Positions 45,593-54,186 of a DNA stretch of 64,000 bases are shown here, in pieces. The notes under the pieces are model-generated. The model was not told where the DNA came from, did not search any database, and saw nothing but the letters and a program-made list of their open reading frames with translations. This stretch comes from Actinomycetota bacterium. GTDB lineage: Bacteria > Actinomycetota > Thermoleophilia > Gaiellales > Gaiellaceae. A program made the translations under genes and the position numbers. Every line of letters starts with the position of its first letter. Positions within the stretch are counted from its first letter, which is position 1. The DNA lies in assembly GCA_003139545.1 (NCBI GenBank), contig PLJC01000004.1:1-64000 (forward strand), read 5' to 3'.

Positions 45593-47013
45593 TGCTGTCT
45601 CGTCTGTCGCTGCGCACCCGGCTCATCCTCGGGGTGATCCTGCTCGCCGGCATCGGCATCGTCGCGGCGGACGCGGCAACGTACACGCAGCTGCGCTCGT
45701 TCCTCCTGCAGCGGGTCGACAACACGCTCACCGCCTCGCATCCGGGGGTCGAGACCGCCGCGTTCCCGCCGCAGATCAGCCCGGAGCCGCGCGGCGACCG
45801 TGACATCGGTGGGCTACTCGGCTCGCTCGGCGGTGACTGCGTCGAAGTCCGGAGCTTGGCCGGGGTCGTCGTGAAGCACGCGTGCATCCCGGAGTTCGGG
45901 GCGACCGCGAAGCCGCCGACCCCGGCGTATCCGAAGACCATCAGCCTCCCGAGCAAGCCGACCACATCCGAGGGCGACCGGGTCAGGTTCCTCGACGTGC
46001 ACTCGGTGACGGGCGACACGGAGTACCGGGTTCGCGCTTCGATCGAACGAGACCAGCCGGGCTACGTCCTCTTCATCGCAGCGCCGCTGGCGGGCGTCGA
46101 CAGCACGCTGCACCGCGTTCTCCTCGTCGAGCTCCTCGCCACGCTCGCCGTGCTCGGAGGCGTCGCGGCGCTCGGGCTCTGGGTCGTGCGGCTCGGGCTG
46201 CGGCCGCTGCGCGAGATCGAGGAGACGGCGACGGCGATCACGGCCGGCGACCTGTCCCACCGCGTCGAGGTGGAGAACGAGCACACGGAGGTCGGCCACG
46301 TCGCCCTCGCGCTGAACGCGATGCTCGGCCGGATCGAGGCGTCCGACCTGCGCCTGCGCCGGTTCGTCGCCGACGCGTCGCACGAGCTCCGCACGCCGCT
46401 CGCGGCGGTGCGGGCCTACGCAGAGCTGTTCTCCCGCGGGGCGCAGAGCCGTCCGGAAGATCTCGCGCGGACGATGAGCGGGATCACCCGCGAGGCCGAG
46501 CGCATGAGCGTCCTCGTCGAGGACCTGCTGCTTCTCGCGCGCCTCGACGAAGGTCGTCCGCTCGAGCGTGAGCCTGTCCAGCTCGACGAGCTCGTCGGCG
46601 AGGCGGTCGAGACGGCGCGCACGCTCGACCCCGAGCGGAAGATCGAGCTCGTGACCGAGCCCGTCGCGGTGCTCGGCGACCGCGACCGGCTGCGTCAGGT
46701 GATGGACAACCTGCTCTCGAACGTCCGCTCGCACACGCCTACCGCTTCTCCGGCCCGTGTCAGCGTGACGCGCGAGAACGGGCGCGCGGTGATCGAGGTT
46801 GGGGACAGCGGCCCTGGACTGACCGAGGACGAGCTCGCCCGCGTGTTCGAGCGCTTCTACCGCGCCGACACGTCGCGTGCTCGCGCGAGCGGCGGCGTCG
46901 GGCTCGGCCTCTCGATCGTCGCCGCGGTGGCGCGTGCGCACGGCGGCAGCGTCGGCGTCAGCTCCCAGCCGGACCTGGGCGCGATCTTCCGGGTGGAGCT
47001 TCCGGTCGCGTAG
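45592..47013 (+). CDS. Membrane sensor histidine kinase (MprB/TcrY-like)
   Basis: The 473-aa kinase has TM1 at residues ~10-30, an extracytoplasmic sensor region (~31-174) and TM2 ~175-200. A HAMP linker follows (LRPLREIEETATAITAGDLSHRV), then the HisKA box FVADASHELRTPLAAVRAYAE with His264. The HATPase domain has LRQVMDNLLSNVRSHTP, IEVGDSGPGLTEDELARVFERFYR and GGVGLGLSIV. It phosphorylates the regulator encoded just before it. The signal is unknown; the sensor region has Cys83 and Cys98, which could form a disulfide. Confidence 0.95.
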   Translation: MLSRLSLRTRLILGVILLAGIGIVAADAATYTQLRSFLLQRVDNTLTASHPGVETAAFPPQISPEPRGDRDIGGLLGSLGGDCVEVRSLAGVVVKHACIPEFGATAKPPTPAYPKTISLPSKPTTSEGDRVRFLDVHSVTGDTEYRVRASIERDQPGYVLFIAAPLAGVDSTLHRVLLVELLATLAVLGGVAALGLWVVRLGLRPLREIEETATAITAGDLSHRVEVENEHTEVGHVALALNAMLGRIEASDLRLRRFVADASHELRTPLAAVRAYAELFSRGAQSRPEDLARTMSGITREAERMSVLVEDLLLLARLDEGRPLEREPVQLDELVGEAVETARTLDPERKIELVTEPVAVLGDRDRLRQVMDNLLSNVRSHTPTASPARVSVTRENGRAVIEVGDSGPGLTEDELARVFERFYRADTSRARASGGVGLGLSIVAAVARAHGGSVGVSSQPDLGAIFRVELPVA

Positions 47014-47035
47014 TCGCGCTATCGTGACCGGCCGT

Positions 47036-48154
47036 ATGCCTCCGAAGAAATCGGTCCAGCTCTCCGGCGTCGTCGTCGCCCAGACGGCCGTCTCGTCCAT
47101 CGACCCGGACGAGGGCGTGCTCATGTACCGCGGCTACGACATCGCCGACCTCGCCGAGCACTCGTCGTACGAGGAGGTCACGTACCTCCTCCTGCACGGC
47201 GAGCTCCCGGCCGCCGACGAGCTCGACCGGTTCCGCGAGGCGCTCGCGCAGCGCGAGTTGCCGCCGCACGTCGAGCAGCTCGTCGACCGTTCCGCCGCCG
47301 CGGCGCTGCCGATGGACATGCTGCGCACGGCGGTCTCGGCGCTCGCCTTCACCGATCCCGACCGCGACGCGAACGATCGCGAGGCGGAGACGCGCAAGGC
47401 CGCGCGACTGATCGCGGCGGCGCCGACCGTCGTCGGCCGCTACCACAGGCGCCGGCAGGGGCTGGAGCCCGTCGATCCCGATCCGAGCCTCTCGTACGCG
47501 GAGAACTTCCTCACCATGCTGCACGGCGAGTCGCCGAGCGAGCAGCAGGTGCGGGCGTTCGACGTGGCGATGATCCTGCACGCGGAGCACGAGATGAATG
47601 CGTCGACGTTCACCGCGCGCGTGATCGCAGGGACGGGCGCGGACATGCACGCCGCCATCGTGGGCGGCATCGCCGCGCTGAGCGGCCCGCTGCACGGCGG
47701 GGCGAACGAGGCGGCGATGAAGCTCTTCCAGCGCTTCGGCTCGGCCGAGGCGACGCCCGGAGAGGTGCACGCGATGCTCGAGCGGAAGGAGAAGCTGTAC
47801 GGCTTCGGGCATCCGCTCTATCGCGCGTACGACCCGCGGGCGATCATCCTCAAGCGGATCTCGCACGAGTTCTCCGAGGACGCCGGCGAGCCCAACTGGT
47901 ACGCGATCACCGAGGCCGCGGAGCGGACGGTGTTCGAGGAGAAGGGTCTCTACCCGAACGTCGACCTGTACTCCGCGTCCGTGTACACGTATCTCGGCGT
48001 GCCGACGGATCTGTTCACGCCGCTCTTCGGGGCGAGCCGCATCGCCGGGCAGGCCGCCCACGTGCTCGAGCAGCACGCGGACAACAAGCTCATCCGCCCG
48101 TCCGCCGAGTACATTGGCCCCGAGCGGCGCAGCTTCCCCGTTCGCGCCTCCTAG
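47036..48154 (+). CDS. Citrate synthase family protein (citrate/2-methylcitrate synthase)
   Basis: The 372-aa protein has the catalytic elements of the family: ILHAEHEMNASTFTARVIAGT with the His of the first motif, LSGPLHGGANEAAMKLF, and GFGHPLYRAYDPRA with the second catalytic His. Near the C-terminus are YTYLGVPTDLFTPLFGASRIAGQAAHVLEQ and NKLIRPSAEYIGPERR. Length and start (SGVVVAQTAVSSID) fit the type II-like 'short' citrate/methylcitrate synthases of Gram-positives, so oxaloacetate + acetyl-CoA versus propionyl-CoA is not decided. Its TAG stop overlaps the stop of the converging gene within CTAG. Confidence 0.9.
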   Translation: MPPKKSVQLSGVVVAQTAVSSIDPDEGVLMYRGYDIADLAEHSSYEEVTYLLLHGELPAADELDRFREALAQRELPPHVEQLVDRSAAAALPMDMLRTAVSALAFTDPDRDANDREAETRKAARLIAAAPTVVGRYHRRRQGLEPVDPDPSLSYAENFLTMLHGESPSEQQVRAFDVAMILHAEHEMNASTFTARVIAGTGADMHAAIVGGIAALSGPLHGGANEAAMKLFQRFGSAEATPGEVHAMLERKEKLYGFGHPLYRAYDPRAIILKRISHEFSEDAGEPNWYAITEAAERTVFEEKGLYPNVDLYSASVYTYLGVPTDLFTPLFGASRIAGQAAHVLEQHADNKLIRPSAEYIGPERRSFPVRAS

Positions 48155-48456
48155 CGCCTGACGGTCAGCGCCGCCTGCATGCCGAGCGCGCGGTGGTTCG
48201 CGACGCTGCAGTACAGGACGTAGCGGCCCGGGAGGAGCTTGTACGTCTCGTCGACGACGGCTCCGGCCTGTGTCACCGGCCAGGCGTAGACGCGCGTGCC
48301 GCCGACGCGTCGCATGCGCAGGTCGTGCGCATCCTCGCCCGCGTTCCTGAGCTCGATCGTCGCCCAGCCCGCCTTGATGGTCTGCCGCGAGAGGACGAAC
48401 GAGAACTCGTGCGCCACCACCTGTACGCGTGCAGGTGGAGGCGCGACGGCGATCAT
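48151..48456 (-). CDS. Cupredoxin-like small protein
   Basis: The 101-aa protein has a beta-sandwich pattern with type-1 copper ligands: VVAHEFSFVLSRQTI, GEDAHDLRMRRVGG (His), and VLYCSVANHRALGMQAALTV (Cys, His, Met). No signal peptide is obvious in the first residues (MIAVAPPPARVQ). Export would be expected for a copper protein, so either the start is further upstream or it uses another route. The ATG overlaps the stop of the DUF1501 gene, so the three genes DUF1800-DUF1501-cupredoxin form one unit. Confidence 0.75.
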   Translation of the reverse strand: MIAVAPPPARVQVVAHEFSFVLSRQTIKAGWATIELRNAGEDAHDLRMRRVGGTRVYAWPVTQAGAVVDETYKLLPGRYVLYCSVANHRALGMQAALTVRR

Positions 48457-49802
48457 GACTTCACCAGCGTTGGCCGAGGGAAGGTCTTCGCGGATGGGAT
48501 GATCGCCGCCGCATCGGTGTCGAGCCACTGCTCGAGCAGCGCCGAGTAGACGGCGCGGAAGTCGGCGGTCTCGATGAGGTTGCCGTCGTCGTCGAGGCCG
48601 GATTGCAGCCCGGGGAACTCGCCCACCATCTGCCCGGACGCGCGCGTGCCGATGAGGAAGCCGGTGCCGGCTGCGCCGTGGTCGGTCCCGGCCGAGCCGT
48701 TCTCCTGTGCGCGCCGGCCGAACTCCGACCAGACGTGGACGAGGACGCGGTCGGCGATCCCGCGCGCCTCCAGGTCGCGCTGGAACGCGAGCAGCGAGTC
48801 GGCCGTGAGCTGGAGGCCGTCCGCGAGCGCACCGGCTTCGTCGGAGTGCGTGTCGTACTCGCCCGGCGCCGAGAGCGCGACGACGTGGAGCGGAAGGCCG
48901 GCCGCGATCATCGCCGCGAGGCCGGCGAGCTTGTTCGGGAACGGGTCGTCCGACTTCGGATAGGGGACCGGGCTCTGGAACCCTGGCGTGCCGTCGTCCT
49001 TCGCCCGGAAGGGCAGGAGCTGGTTGCGGAGCCGGTCGACCTGCTGCGCCACCGGCCCGAGCCGGCCGAACGTCTCGAGCATGCGCTCCTCGACCTCGCC
49101 CCAGACATTGTTCGAATAGAAGTCGTACTGGTCGGGAGCGGTGATCGCCGCGACGGGAACCTTCGCGGTCGCGAGCGCGGGGGCGAGCGTGTCGTCGAAG
49201 GAGACGCCCTGGAGCGGGTTGTCCTCCGTGCCGACCACGTCGAGGTACCGGCCGAGCCACCCCGTGTTCAGGTGGGTATCGGTCGCGCCGACCTCCCAGT
49301 AGTGCCGCGACGTGAAGTGCGACTGGTCGGGATGCGTGTACCCGACCGCCGGCATGACGGTCACCTTCTGCTCGCCGTACAGCTGCGCGATCCCGCCCAC
49401 CGCCGGGTGCCAGAACAGCCGCGCGTCCTCGGTGAGCGGCGTGCCGCCCGAGAGCGCGAGCTGCGGCCGCAGCTTCGTGTACAGCGGATCGCCCTGGGGC
49501 GAGAGCACCGACAGCCCGTCCGCGCCGCCTTCGAGAAAGACGGACACGAGCACCTGCCCCGGTGTGGCCGTCGCGGCCGCGGCGATGCCTTCCTCGAACG
49601 CCGACAATCCGAGCCGCGAGCCGCCGTAGACCGCGAGCGCGGCGCCGAGCCCGCCGGCGAGGAACGCCCGGCGCGAGAGCCCGGTCCCGGCCGGCAGCGG
49701 CATCCCCGGCTCGATGGACGGGAGCCCGCGTCCCGCTTCGGCGATCGCGCGGTGGAGCATCCGCGAGCGCGACAGGCCGTCGCAGTGCAGACAGTCGCTC
49801 AT
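48453..49802 (-). CDS. DUF1501-family secreted protein (sulfatase-like fold)
   Basis: The 449-aa protein has a twin-arginine-type signal (LSRRAFLAGGLGAALAVYGG, residues ~43-62) after a Cys-containing lead (MSDCLHCDG). The DUF1501 body follows: VLVSVFLEGGADGLSVLSPQGD, YTHPDQSHFTSRHYWEVG, VVALSAPGEYDTHSDEAG, VLVHVWSEFGRRAQENGSAGTDHGAAGTGFLIG. The Asp/His pattern resembles alkaline-phosphatase/sulfatase-fold metal sites. Natural substrate unknown. DUF1501 is nearly always paired with DUF1800, as here. Confidence 0.9.
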   Translation of the reverse strand: MSDCLHCDGLSRSRMLHRAIAEAGRGLPSIEPGMPLPAGTGLSRRAFLAGGLGAALAVYGGSRLGLSAFEEGIAAAATATPGQVLVSVFLEGGADGLSVLSPQGDPLYTKLRPQLALSGGTPLTEDARLFWHPAVGGIAQLYGEQKVTVMPAVGYTHPDQSHFTSRHYWEVGATDTHLNTGWLGRYLDVVGTEDNPLQGVSFDDTLAPALATAKVPVAAITAPDQYDFYSNNVWGEVEERMLETFGRLGPVAQQVDRLRNQLLPFRAKDDGTPGFQSPVPYPKSDDPFPNKLAGLAAMIAAGLPLHVVALSAPGEYDTHSDEAGALADGLQLTADSLLAFQRDLEARGIADRVLVHVWSEFGRRAQENGSAGTDHGAAGTGFLIGTRASGQMVGEFPGLQSGLDDDGNLIETADFRAVYSALLEQWLDTDAAAIIPSAKTFPRPTLVKS

Positions 49803-51145
49803 GCGGCTTGGAACTCCGGTGACGTCGCGATCAGGTGCCGCAGCGCGTTCAGCACCATCGGCGGGTACTGCTGCTGCTTCCACTTCTCGCTCTTCGCGTC
49901 GCCGAGCGCGTTGTGCGTGAACTGCTGGAGCGCAGCGGTCGACGGGGCCGCGAGTGTTGGGTTGCGCCAGAAGAGGAGTGCCGCCTGGATGAGCTTCGCC
50001 CCGTCGTACGGCTCCGGACGCTTGCCGGGATCGAGCGCGTACGGATCGAGCGCCTCCTGCGCGATCCACCAGCGGCCGCGCCATGTCGCCGTGTCGAGCC
50101 AGCGCGTGTCGTCCCAGCCGCCGACGTTCGGCGGGTAGAAGAGCTGCTGTCCCGCGAGCGAGTCGAGCCACACCCACGACGTCGTGTCGATCCCGCGGCC
50201 GAGACGCCGGAGCAGTCCGGCGGTGTACAGCGCCGGCGACTTCACCATCGGCGGGCCGGTGTACAGCGCAGGGTGCTTGAGGATCGCCGAGACGACCGGG
50301 CGGATCTCGTACTTCCCCTGCACGTACAGGCGCTGGAGCCCGCTCGCCGTCGCCGCGTCCGGCGGCGTCGGCACGAAGTAGCTCCACATCTTCTGGACGA
50401 AGAACGACGCGTGGTCGGGGTGCGTCACGCACATCCGGCACGAATCGCGCCACGTCCACGCGCCGCGCTTGCGGAACAGCGTCTTCACGCCCGTGTCGTG
50501 GTACTTCGGGTCGTACCGGAAGTCGACGTCTCCGACGTTCGGCTTCCAGTCGTTGCGGAAGCCGGTGAGCGCGCGCGCGTTCTGGCGCACGTCCTCCTCG
50601 CCGTAGCCGCGGCCGGCGCCGAGCGTGAACAGCTCCATCATTTCGCGCCCGTAGTTCTCGTTCGGCGAGTACTTGGAGTTGTCGCTCCCGTTCAGCCACA
50701 GCAGCATCGCCGGGTCGCGCGTCACGTCGAGCAGCAGATCGTGGAAGTTCCCGAGGCCGCGCTCGCGGAAGAGCTGGTTCTGGTTCAGCATCAGCCGCTG
50801 CGAACCGACGCCGTCGTTCGACGTCGCGAACCAGTCGTGCCAGACGAGCGCCATGCGCTCGACGAGCGGCCGCGACGTGCGGATCATCCGATCGAGCCAC
50901 CACAGGTGGTCGTGGCCCCACGCGTCGTACGGCGCGAGCGGCCGTCCCTTGTCGTCGTGCGGCGCGTGTCCGACGAGCTTCTCGCGTCCGGGATACGTCA
51001 GCGCGTGGATGGCGCCGTCGAGGCCGAGCCGCGCGAGCGCCTGCGCCTCGCCCCGGCGCGGGCCGAAGCCGGCACGCCAGAGCAGCCGCTCTGCCTGAGC
51101 CGGCCCGAAGGCGCCTCCATATGCCGCGACGCCGGACACCTGCAA
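49799..51145 (-). CDS. DUF1800-family protein
   Basis: The 448-aa mostly helical protein is of the DUF1800 family: AERLLWRAGFGPRRGEAQALARLGLDGAI, LVERMALVWHDWFATS, SKYSPNENYGREMMELFTLGAG, RALTGF and PPNVGGWDDTRWL. Two Cys lie in DSCRMCVTHPDHASFF. It is cotranscribed with DUF1501 (stop/start overlap). The pair is widespread but uncharacterised; some authors link it to extracellular polymer handling. The start is TTG 51145 or GTG 51139. Confidence 0.88.
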   Translation of the reverse strand: MQVSGVAAYGGAFGPAQAERLLWRAGFGPRRGEAQALARLGLDGAIHALTYPGREKLVGHAPHDDKGRPLAPYDAWGHDHLWWLDRMIRTSRPLVERMALVWHDWFATSNDGVGSQRLMLNQNQLFRERGLGNFHDLLLDVTRDPAMLLWLNGSDNSKYSPNENYGREMMELFTLGAGRGYGEEDVRQNARALTGFRNDWKPNVGDVDFRYDPKYHDTGVKTLFRKRGAWTWRDSCRMCVTHPDHASFFVQKMWSYFVPTPPDAATASGLQRLYVQGKYEIRPVVSAILKHPALYTGPPMVKSPALYTAGLLRRLGRGIDTTSWVWLDSLAGQQLFYPPNVGGWDDTRWLDTATWRGRWWIAQEALDPYALDPGKRPEPYDGAKLIQAALLFWRNPTLAAPSTAALQQFTHNALGDAKSEKWKQQQYPPMVLNALRHLIATSPEFQAA

Positions 51146-51187
51146 GTGAGATTGCGGCGCGCGCGGATTCTTTCGGCCGGAAAAGCA

Positions 51188-51211
51188 GAAGGGCCCCCGG
51201 AGGGGCCCTTC
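51188..51211 (-). terminator. Intrinsic terminator of the histone-like gene
   Basis: GAAGGGCCCC and GGGGCCCTTC form a perfect 10-bp stem with a 4-nt loop, 26 nt past the stop of the histone-like gene. Read on the minus strand it is followed by TGCTTTTCC, a short U-tract, so it acts on that transcript. Confidence 0.8.
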
Positions 51212-51236
51212 GGTGCTTTGCGCCGAGTCGGGCTAG

Positions 51237-51911
51237 CTATTCCGACTCGTCACGCGTGGGGAACGGCGAGGACTCTTGCGAGCCCATCCCACCGAGGACG
51301 ACTTCCTGCGTCGTTGGCTCGGGGGTGCCGGTGCTGCCTGTGCGACTCGCGCCGATACGCGCGCGTGCCGCGGTGCCCTTCCCGGTCGCGCCCGTGCGAC
51401 GTGCTGCGGTTGGTGTCGCCCGGGCGCCGGTACGGCCGGAGCTCTTGCGACCGGTGCGGCGGCCGGTGGTCCGCTTCGCGGCCGGCCGGCGCTTCGCCGT
51501 CGTCCGCTTTGCGGGCCGACGCTTCGCGGTCGTCCGCTTCGCAGCGGTCTTCCGCTTCGGCGCAGCCTTCCGCTTTGCAGCGGCCTTCCGCTTCGGAGCG
51601 GCCTTCCGCTTCGTTGCGGTCTTGCGCTTCGCAGTGCTCTTCCGCTTCGCTGCGGTCTTCCGCTTGGGAGCGGCTTTCCGCTTGGTCGCGGTCTTGCGCT
51701 TCGCAGCGCTCTTCCGCTTCGGAGCGGCCTTCCGCTTTGCAGCGGCCTTCCGCTTCGGGGCGGCCTTCCGCTTGGTCGCGGTCTTCCGCTTCGCGGTGGT
51801 CCGCTTGGCGGTGCTCCGCTTCGCGGTCGTCCGCTTCGCAGCAGTCTTCCGCTTTGCAGTCGACCGCTTCGCGGCCGTCCGCTTCGTACCGGTTCGCTTT
51901 CTTGTCGCCAT
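51237..51911 (-). CDS. Histone H1-like Lys/Arg-repeat DNA-binding protein
   Basis: The 224-aa protein starts MATRKRTGTKRTAAKRSTAK after AGGAGGAGG. Residues ~1-150 are imperfect 5-6-residue repeats of the type KRKAAP/KRKTAT/KRTTAK; a longer unit (TATKRKAAPKRK and its continuation) occurs at least twice. There is no HU domain. A Gly/Arg/Thr-rich linker and an acidic end (SSPFPTRDESE) follow. Such tails are like those of HupB and of bacterial H1-like proteins that compact DNA or bind RNA. The repeat DNA (51480-51900) is prone to length change. It diverges from thrS. Confidence 0.82.
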   Translation of the reverse strand: MATRKRTGTKRTAAKRSTAKRKTAAKRTTAKRSTAKRTTAKRKTATKRKAAPKRKAAAKRKAAPKRKSAAKRKTATKRKAAPKRKTAAKRKSTAKRKTATKRKAAPKRKAAAKRKAAPKRKTAAKRTTAKRRPAKRTTAKRRPAAKRTTGRRTGRKSSGRTGARATPTAARRTGATGKGTAARARIGASRTGSTGTPEPTTQEVVLGGMGSQESSPFPTRDESE

Positions 51912-52134
51912 CTGCCTCCTCCTATTGGGCGAGTTCGGTGGCAACGACAGTGCGCAGTATGCGCTGTGCATCGGACGTTTTCATCATCCGCAACGCAAAT
52001 TCCTTCGCAAGTTGGAAATCTTTTCGAAGCTGCCTCCACCTAACCCGATCGTGTTCAGTGAATGCATCCCCACTGAATCGCAATTGCAAACGACATGCGA
52101 ACCAACTGCGCGCGCGTGAATATCCTTGTCCGAC
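51912..52134. promoter_or_regulatory. Divergent promoter region, histone-like gene / thrS
   Basis: This 223-nt gap is noticeably less GC-rich than the flanks and holds promoters for both directions. GAATAT at 52118-52123, 11 nt before the thrS ATG, could be a -10 for a leaderless or near-leaderless thrS mRNA. No T-box elements (AGGGTGGNACCGCG) are seen. A short open frame on the minus strand ends at 51922 but has no convincing start. Confidence 0.45.
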
Positions 52135-54021
52135 ATGAAGGTTGTGCTCCCCGACGAATCCCAGCTCGAACTCCCCGACGGCGCGACCGGTCTCGATGCG
52201 GCGCGCGCGATCGGTCCGAAGCTCGCCGAGCAGGCGGTCCTCGTGCGCGCGGACGGCCGCGTGCAGGACCTGCGGTTGCCACTCGACGACGGTCAGCGGA
52301 TCCAACTTCTGACCACCCGCGACAAGGACGACCCGGACGCGCTCGCCGTCCTCCGCCACTCCTCTGCACACCTGGTGGCCGAAGCAGTCCGCCGTCTCTA
52401 CCCGGGAGTGAAGGTCGCCATCGGTCCGCCGATCGAGAACGGCTTCTACTACGACTTCGACTTTCCGGAGCCGATCCGCGAGGAGGACCTGGAGACGATC
52501 CAGGCGGAGGTCGAGCGCGAGCTCGCCGAGGGTCGCGAGTGGTCGCGCGAGGAGATCTCTCGCGACGAGGCGCGCAAGCTGTTCGCCGCGGAGAACGAGC
52601 CGTACAAGATCGAGCTCGTCGACACCGCGGAGGGAGACATTTCCCTGTACACGCAGGGGGAGTTCACCGACCTCTGCCGCGGCCCGCACCTGCAGAACTC
52701 GAAACCGATCAAGGCGTTGAAGCTCACCGGTCTCGCCGGCGCGTACTGGCGCGGCGACTCGACGAAGCCGCAGCTCACGCGCATCTACGGGACCGCGTTC
52801 TACGACCAGAAGGATCTCGACGGGTACCTCGAGCGGCTGGAGGAGGCGCGCAAGCGCGACCACCGCCGGCTCGGGAACCAGCTCGATCTCTTCCACTTCG
52901 ACGAGCACTCGCCGGGGTCGCCGCTGTGGCATCCGAAGGGGATGGCGATCTTCAACACGCTCGAGGATCTCCGCCGGCGCGAGAACGCGCAGCGCGGCTA
53001 TCTCGAGGTGAAGACGCCGCTCATCTACGACAAGGCGCTGTGGGAGACCTCGGGCCACTGGGAGAAGTTCCGCGAGAGCATGTTCCTGATCCCGCTCGAG
53101 CACGACCAGGTGTACGGCATCAAGCCGATGAACTGCCCCGGGCACATGCTCCTGTTCGGGAGCGCGCTGCGCAGCTATCGCGACCTCCCGATCCGCTACG
53201 CCGAGGCGGCGCCCCTGCACCGGAACGAGCTCGCCGGTGCCCTGCACGGGCTGACGCGCGTCCGCTACGTCACCCAGGACGACGCACACATCTTCTGTAC
53301 CCAGGAGCAGATCCCGGCGGAGCTCGACGCGTGCATCGACTACCTCCGCTTCCTGATGGGCCTCTTCGGCCTCGAGCCGCGGGCGGAGTTCTCGACGCGG
53401 CCGGAGAACAAGCTCGGCTCCGACGAGGAGTGGGACTTCTCCGAGGGGGAGCTGCAGGCCGCCCTCGAGCGGAATCACATGGAGTACGTCGTCGGCGCGG
53501 GCGAGGGCTCGTTCTACGGGCCGAAGATCGACCTGCACATCACCGACGTGCTGGGGCGCTCCTGGCAGCTCGGGACGATCCAGCTCGACCGCCAGATGCC
53601 GGCCCGGTTCGGCCTCACGTACATGGGCGCGGACAACGCCGAGCACGCCGTCTTCGTCATTCACCGGGCACTGTTCGGCTCGTTCGAGCGCTTCATCGGC
53701 ATCCTCATCGAGCACTACGGCGGTGCCTTCCCGCTCTGGCTCGCGCCCGTGCAGGTCCGCATCCTGCCCGTCGGCGAGGCCCACCACGACGGCGCGCAGA
53801 CGATCGCGCTCCGGCTGCGCGAGGCCGGCTACCGGGTGGACGTGGGGGAGCCGACCGAAACGATCGGCAAGCGGATCCGGACGGCCGAGATGGAGAAGAT
53901 CCCCTTCGTCGTCGTGTACGGCGACCGCGAGAGCGAGGAGAGCCTCGCCGTCCGCAGTCGGGGCGGCGAGCAGGAAACGCTCAGCCTTGCCGATTTCGTC
54001 ACGAAGCTTGCTACCCTGTAG
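52135..54021 (+). CDS. thrS: Threonyl-tRNA synthetase
   Basis: Charges tRNA-Thr; 628 aa. It has an N-terminal TGS domain (KVVLPDESQLELPDGATGLDAARAIG), the editing domain with HSSAHLVAEAV and IENGFYYDFDFPE, and YTQGEFTDLCRGPHL. The class II core has GIKPMNCPGHMLLF (zinc Cys), TQDDAHIFCT (zinc His) and AVFVIHRALFGSFERF (motif 3 Arg and zinc His). The anticodon-binding domain is LAPVQVRILPVGEAHHDGA. ATG 52135 is chosen; an in-frame TTG 9 nt upstream is possible. Confidence 0.97.
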   Translation: MKVVLPDESQLELPDGATGLDAARAIGPKLAEQAVLVRADGRVQDLRLPLDDGQRIQLLTTRDKDDPDALAVLRHSSAHLVAEAVRRLYPGVKVAIGPPIENGFYYDFDFPEPIREEDLETIQAEVERELAEGREWSREEISRDEARKLFAAENEPYKIELVDTAEGDISLYTQGEFTDLCRGPHLQNSKPIKALKLTGLAGAYWRGDSTKPQLTRIYGTAFYDQKDLDGYLERLEEARKRDHRRLGNQLDLFHFDEHSPGSPLWHPKGMAIFNTLEDLRRRENAQRGYLEVKTPLIYDKALWETSGHWEKFRESMFLIPLEHDQVYGIKPMNCPGHMLLFGSALRSYRDLPIRYAEAAPLHRNELAGALHGLTRVRYVTQDDAHIFCTQEQIPAELDACIDYLRFLMGLFGLEPRAEFSTRPENKLGSDEEWDFSEGELQAALERNHMEYVVGAGEGSFYGPKIDLHITDVLGRSWQLGTIQLDRQMPARFGLTYMGADNAEHAVFVIHRALFGSFERFIGILIEHYGGAFPLWLAPVQVRILPVGEAHHDGAQTIALRLREAGYRVDVGEPTETIGKRIRTAEMEKIPFVVVYGDRESEESLAVRSRGGEQETLSLADFVTKLATL

Positions 54022-54111
54022 TCCTGAAAAGCAGGAGCGGACCCGTTCCTCACCTCCCGGGCCAGCGTGCTCGCGCGGGGTTCAACCGAGTCGGAAGCGA
54101 CGAGGATCGGG

Positions 54112-54133
54112 GCCGCTGCATGCAGCGGCTTTT
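54112..54133 (+). terminator. Terminator/attenuator-like hairpin between thrS and infC
   Basis: GCCGCT...AGCGGC forms a 6-bp stem (extendable to a perfect 18-nt palindrome) followed directly by TTTT. It is 90 nt after thrS and 54 nt before the infC start. It either ends thrS or works as an attenuator in the infC leader; leaders controlled by L20 or IF3 are common for this operon. Confidence 0.65.
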
Positions 54134-54186
54134 CTGTGTTCTGTGATCGAAACGAGGAGGAGTAAGCCCCACTTGGTGATCTGTCT

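Noticed and set aside
51480-51900. Regular repeats that might be a CRISPR array
   Set aside because: The repeats have no unique spacers and translate into KRKxAx units of one protein.
51922-52050. Short minus-strand frame ending in a plausible helical peptide (LRKDFQLAKEFALRMMKTSD)
   Set aside because: No usable start codon upstream of the peptide-like part, and it lies in the divergent promoter region.
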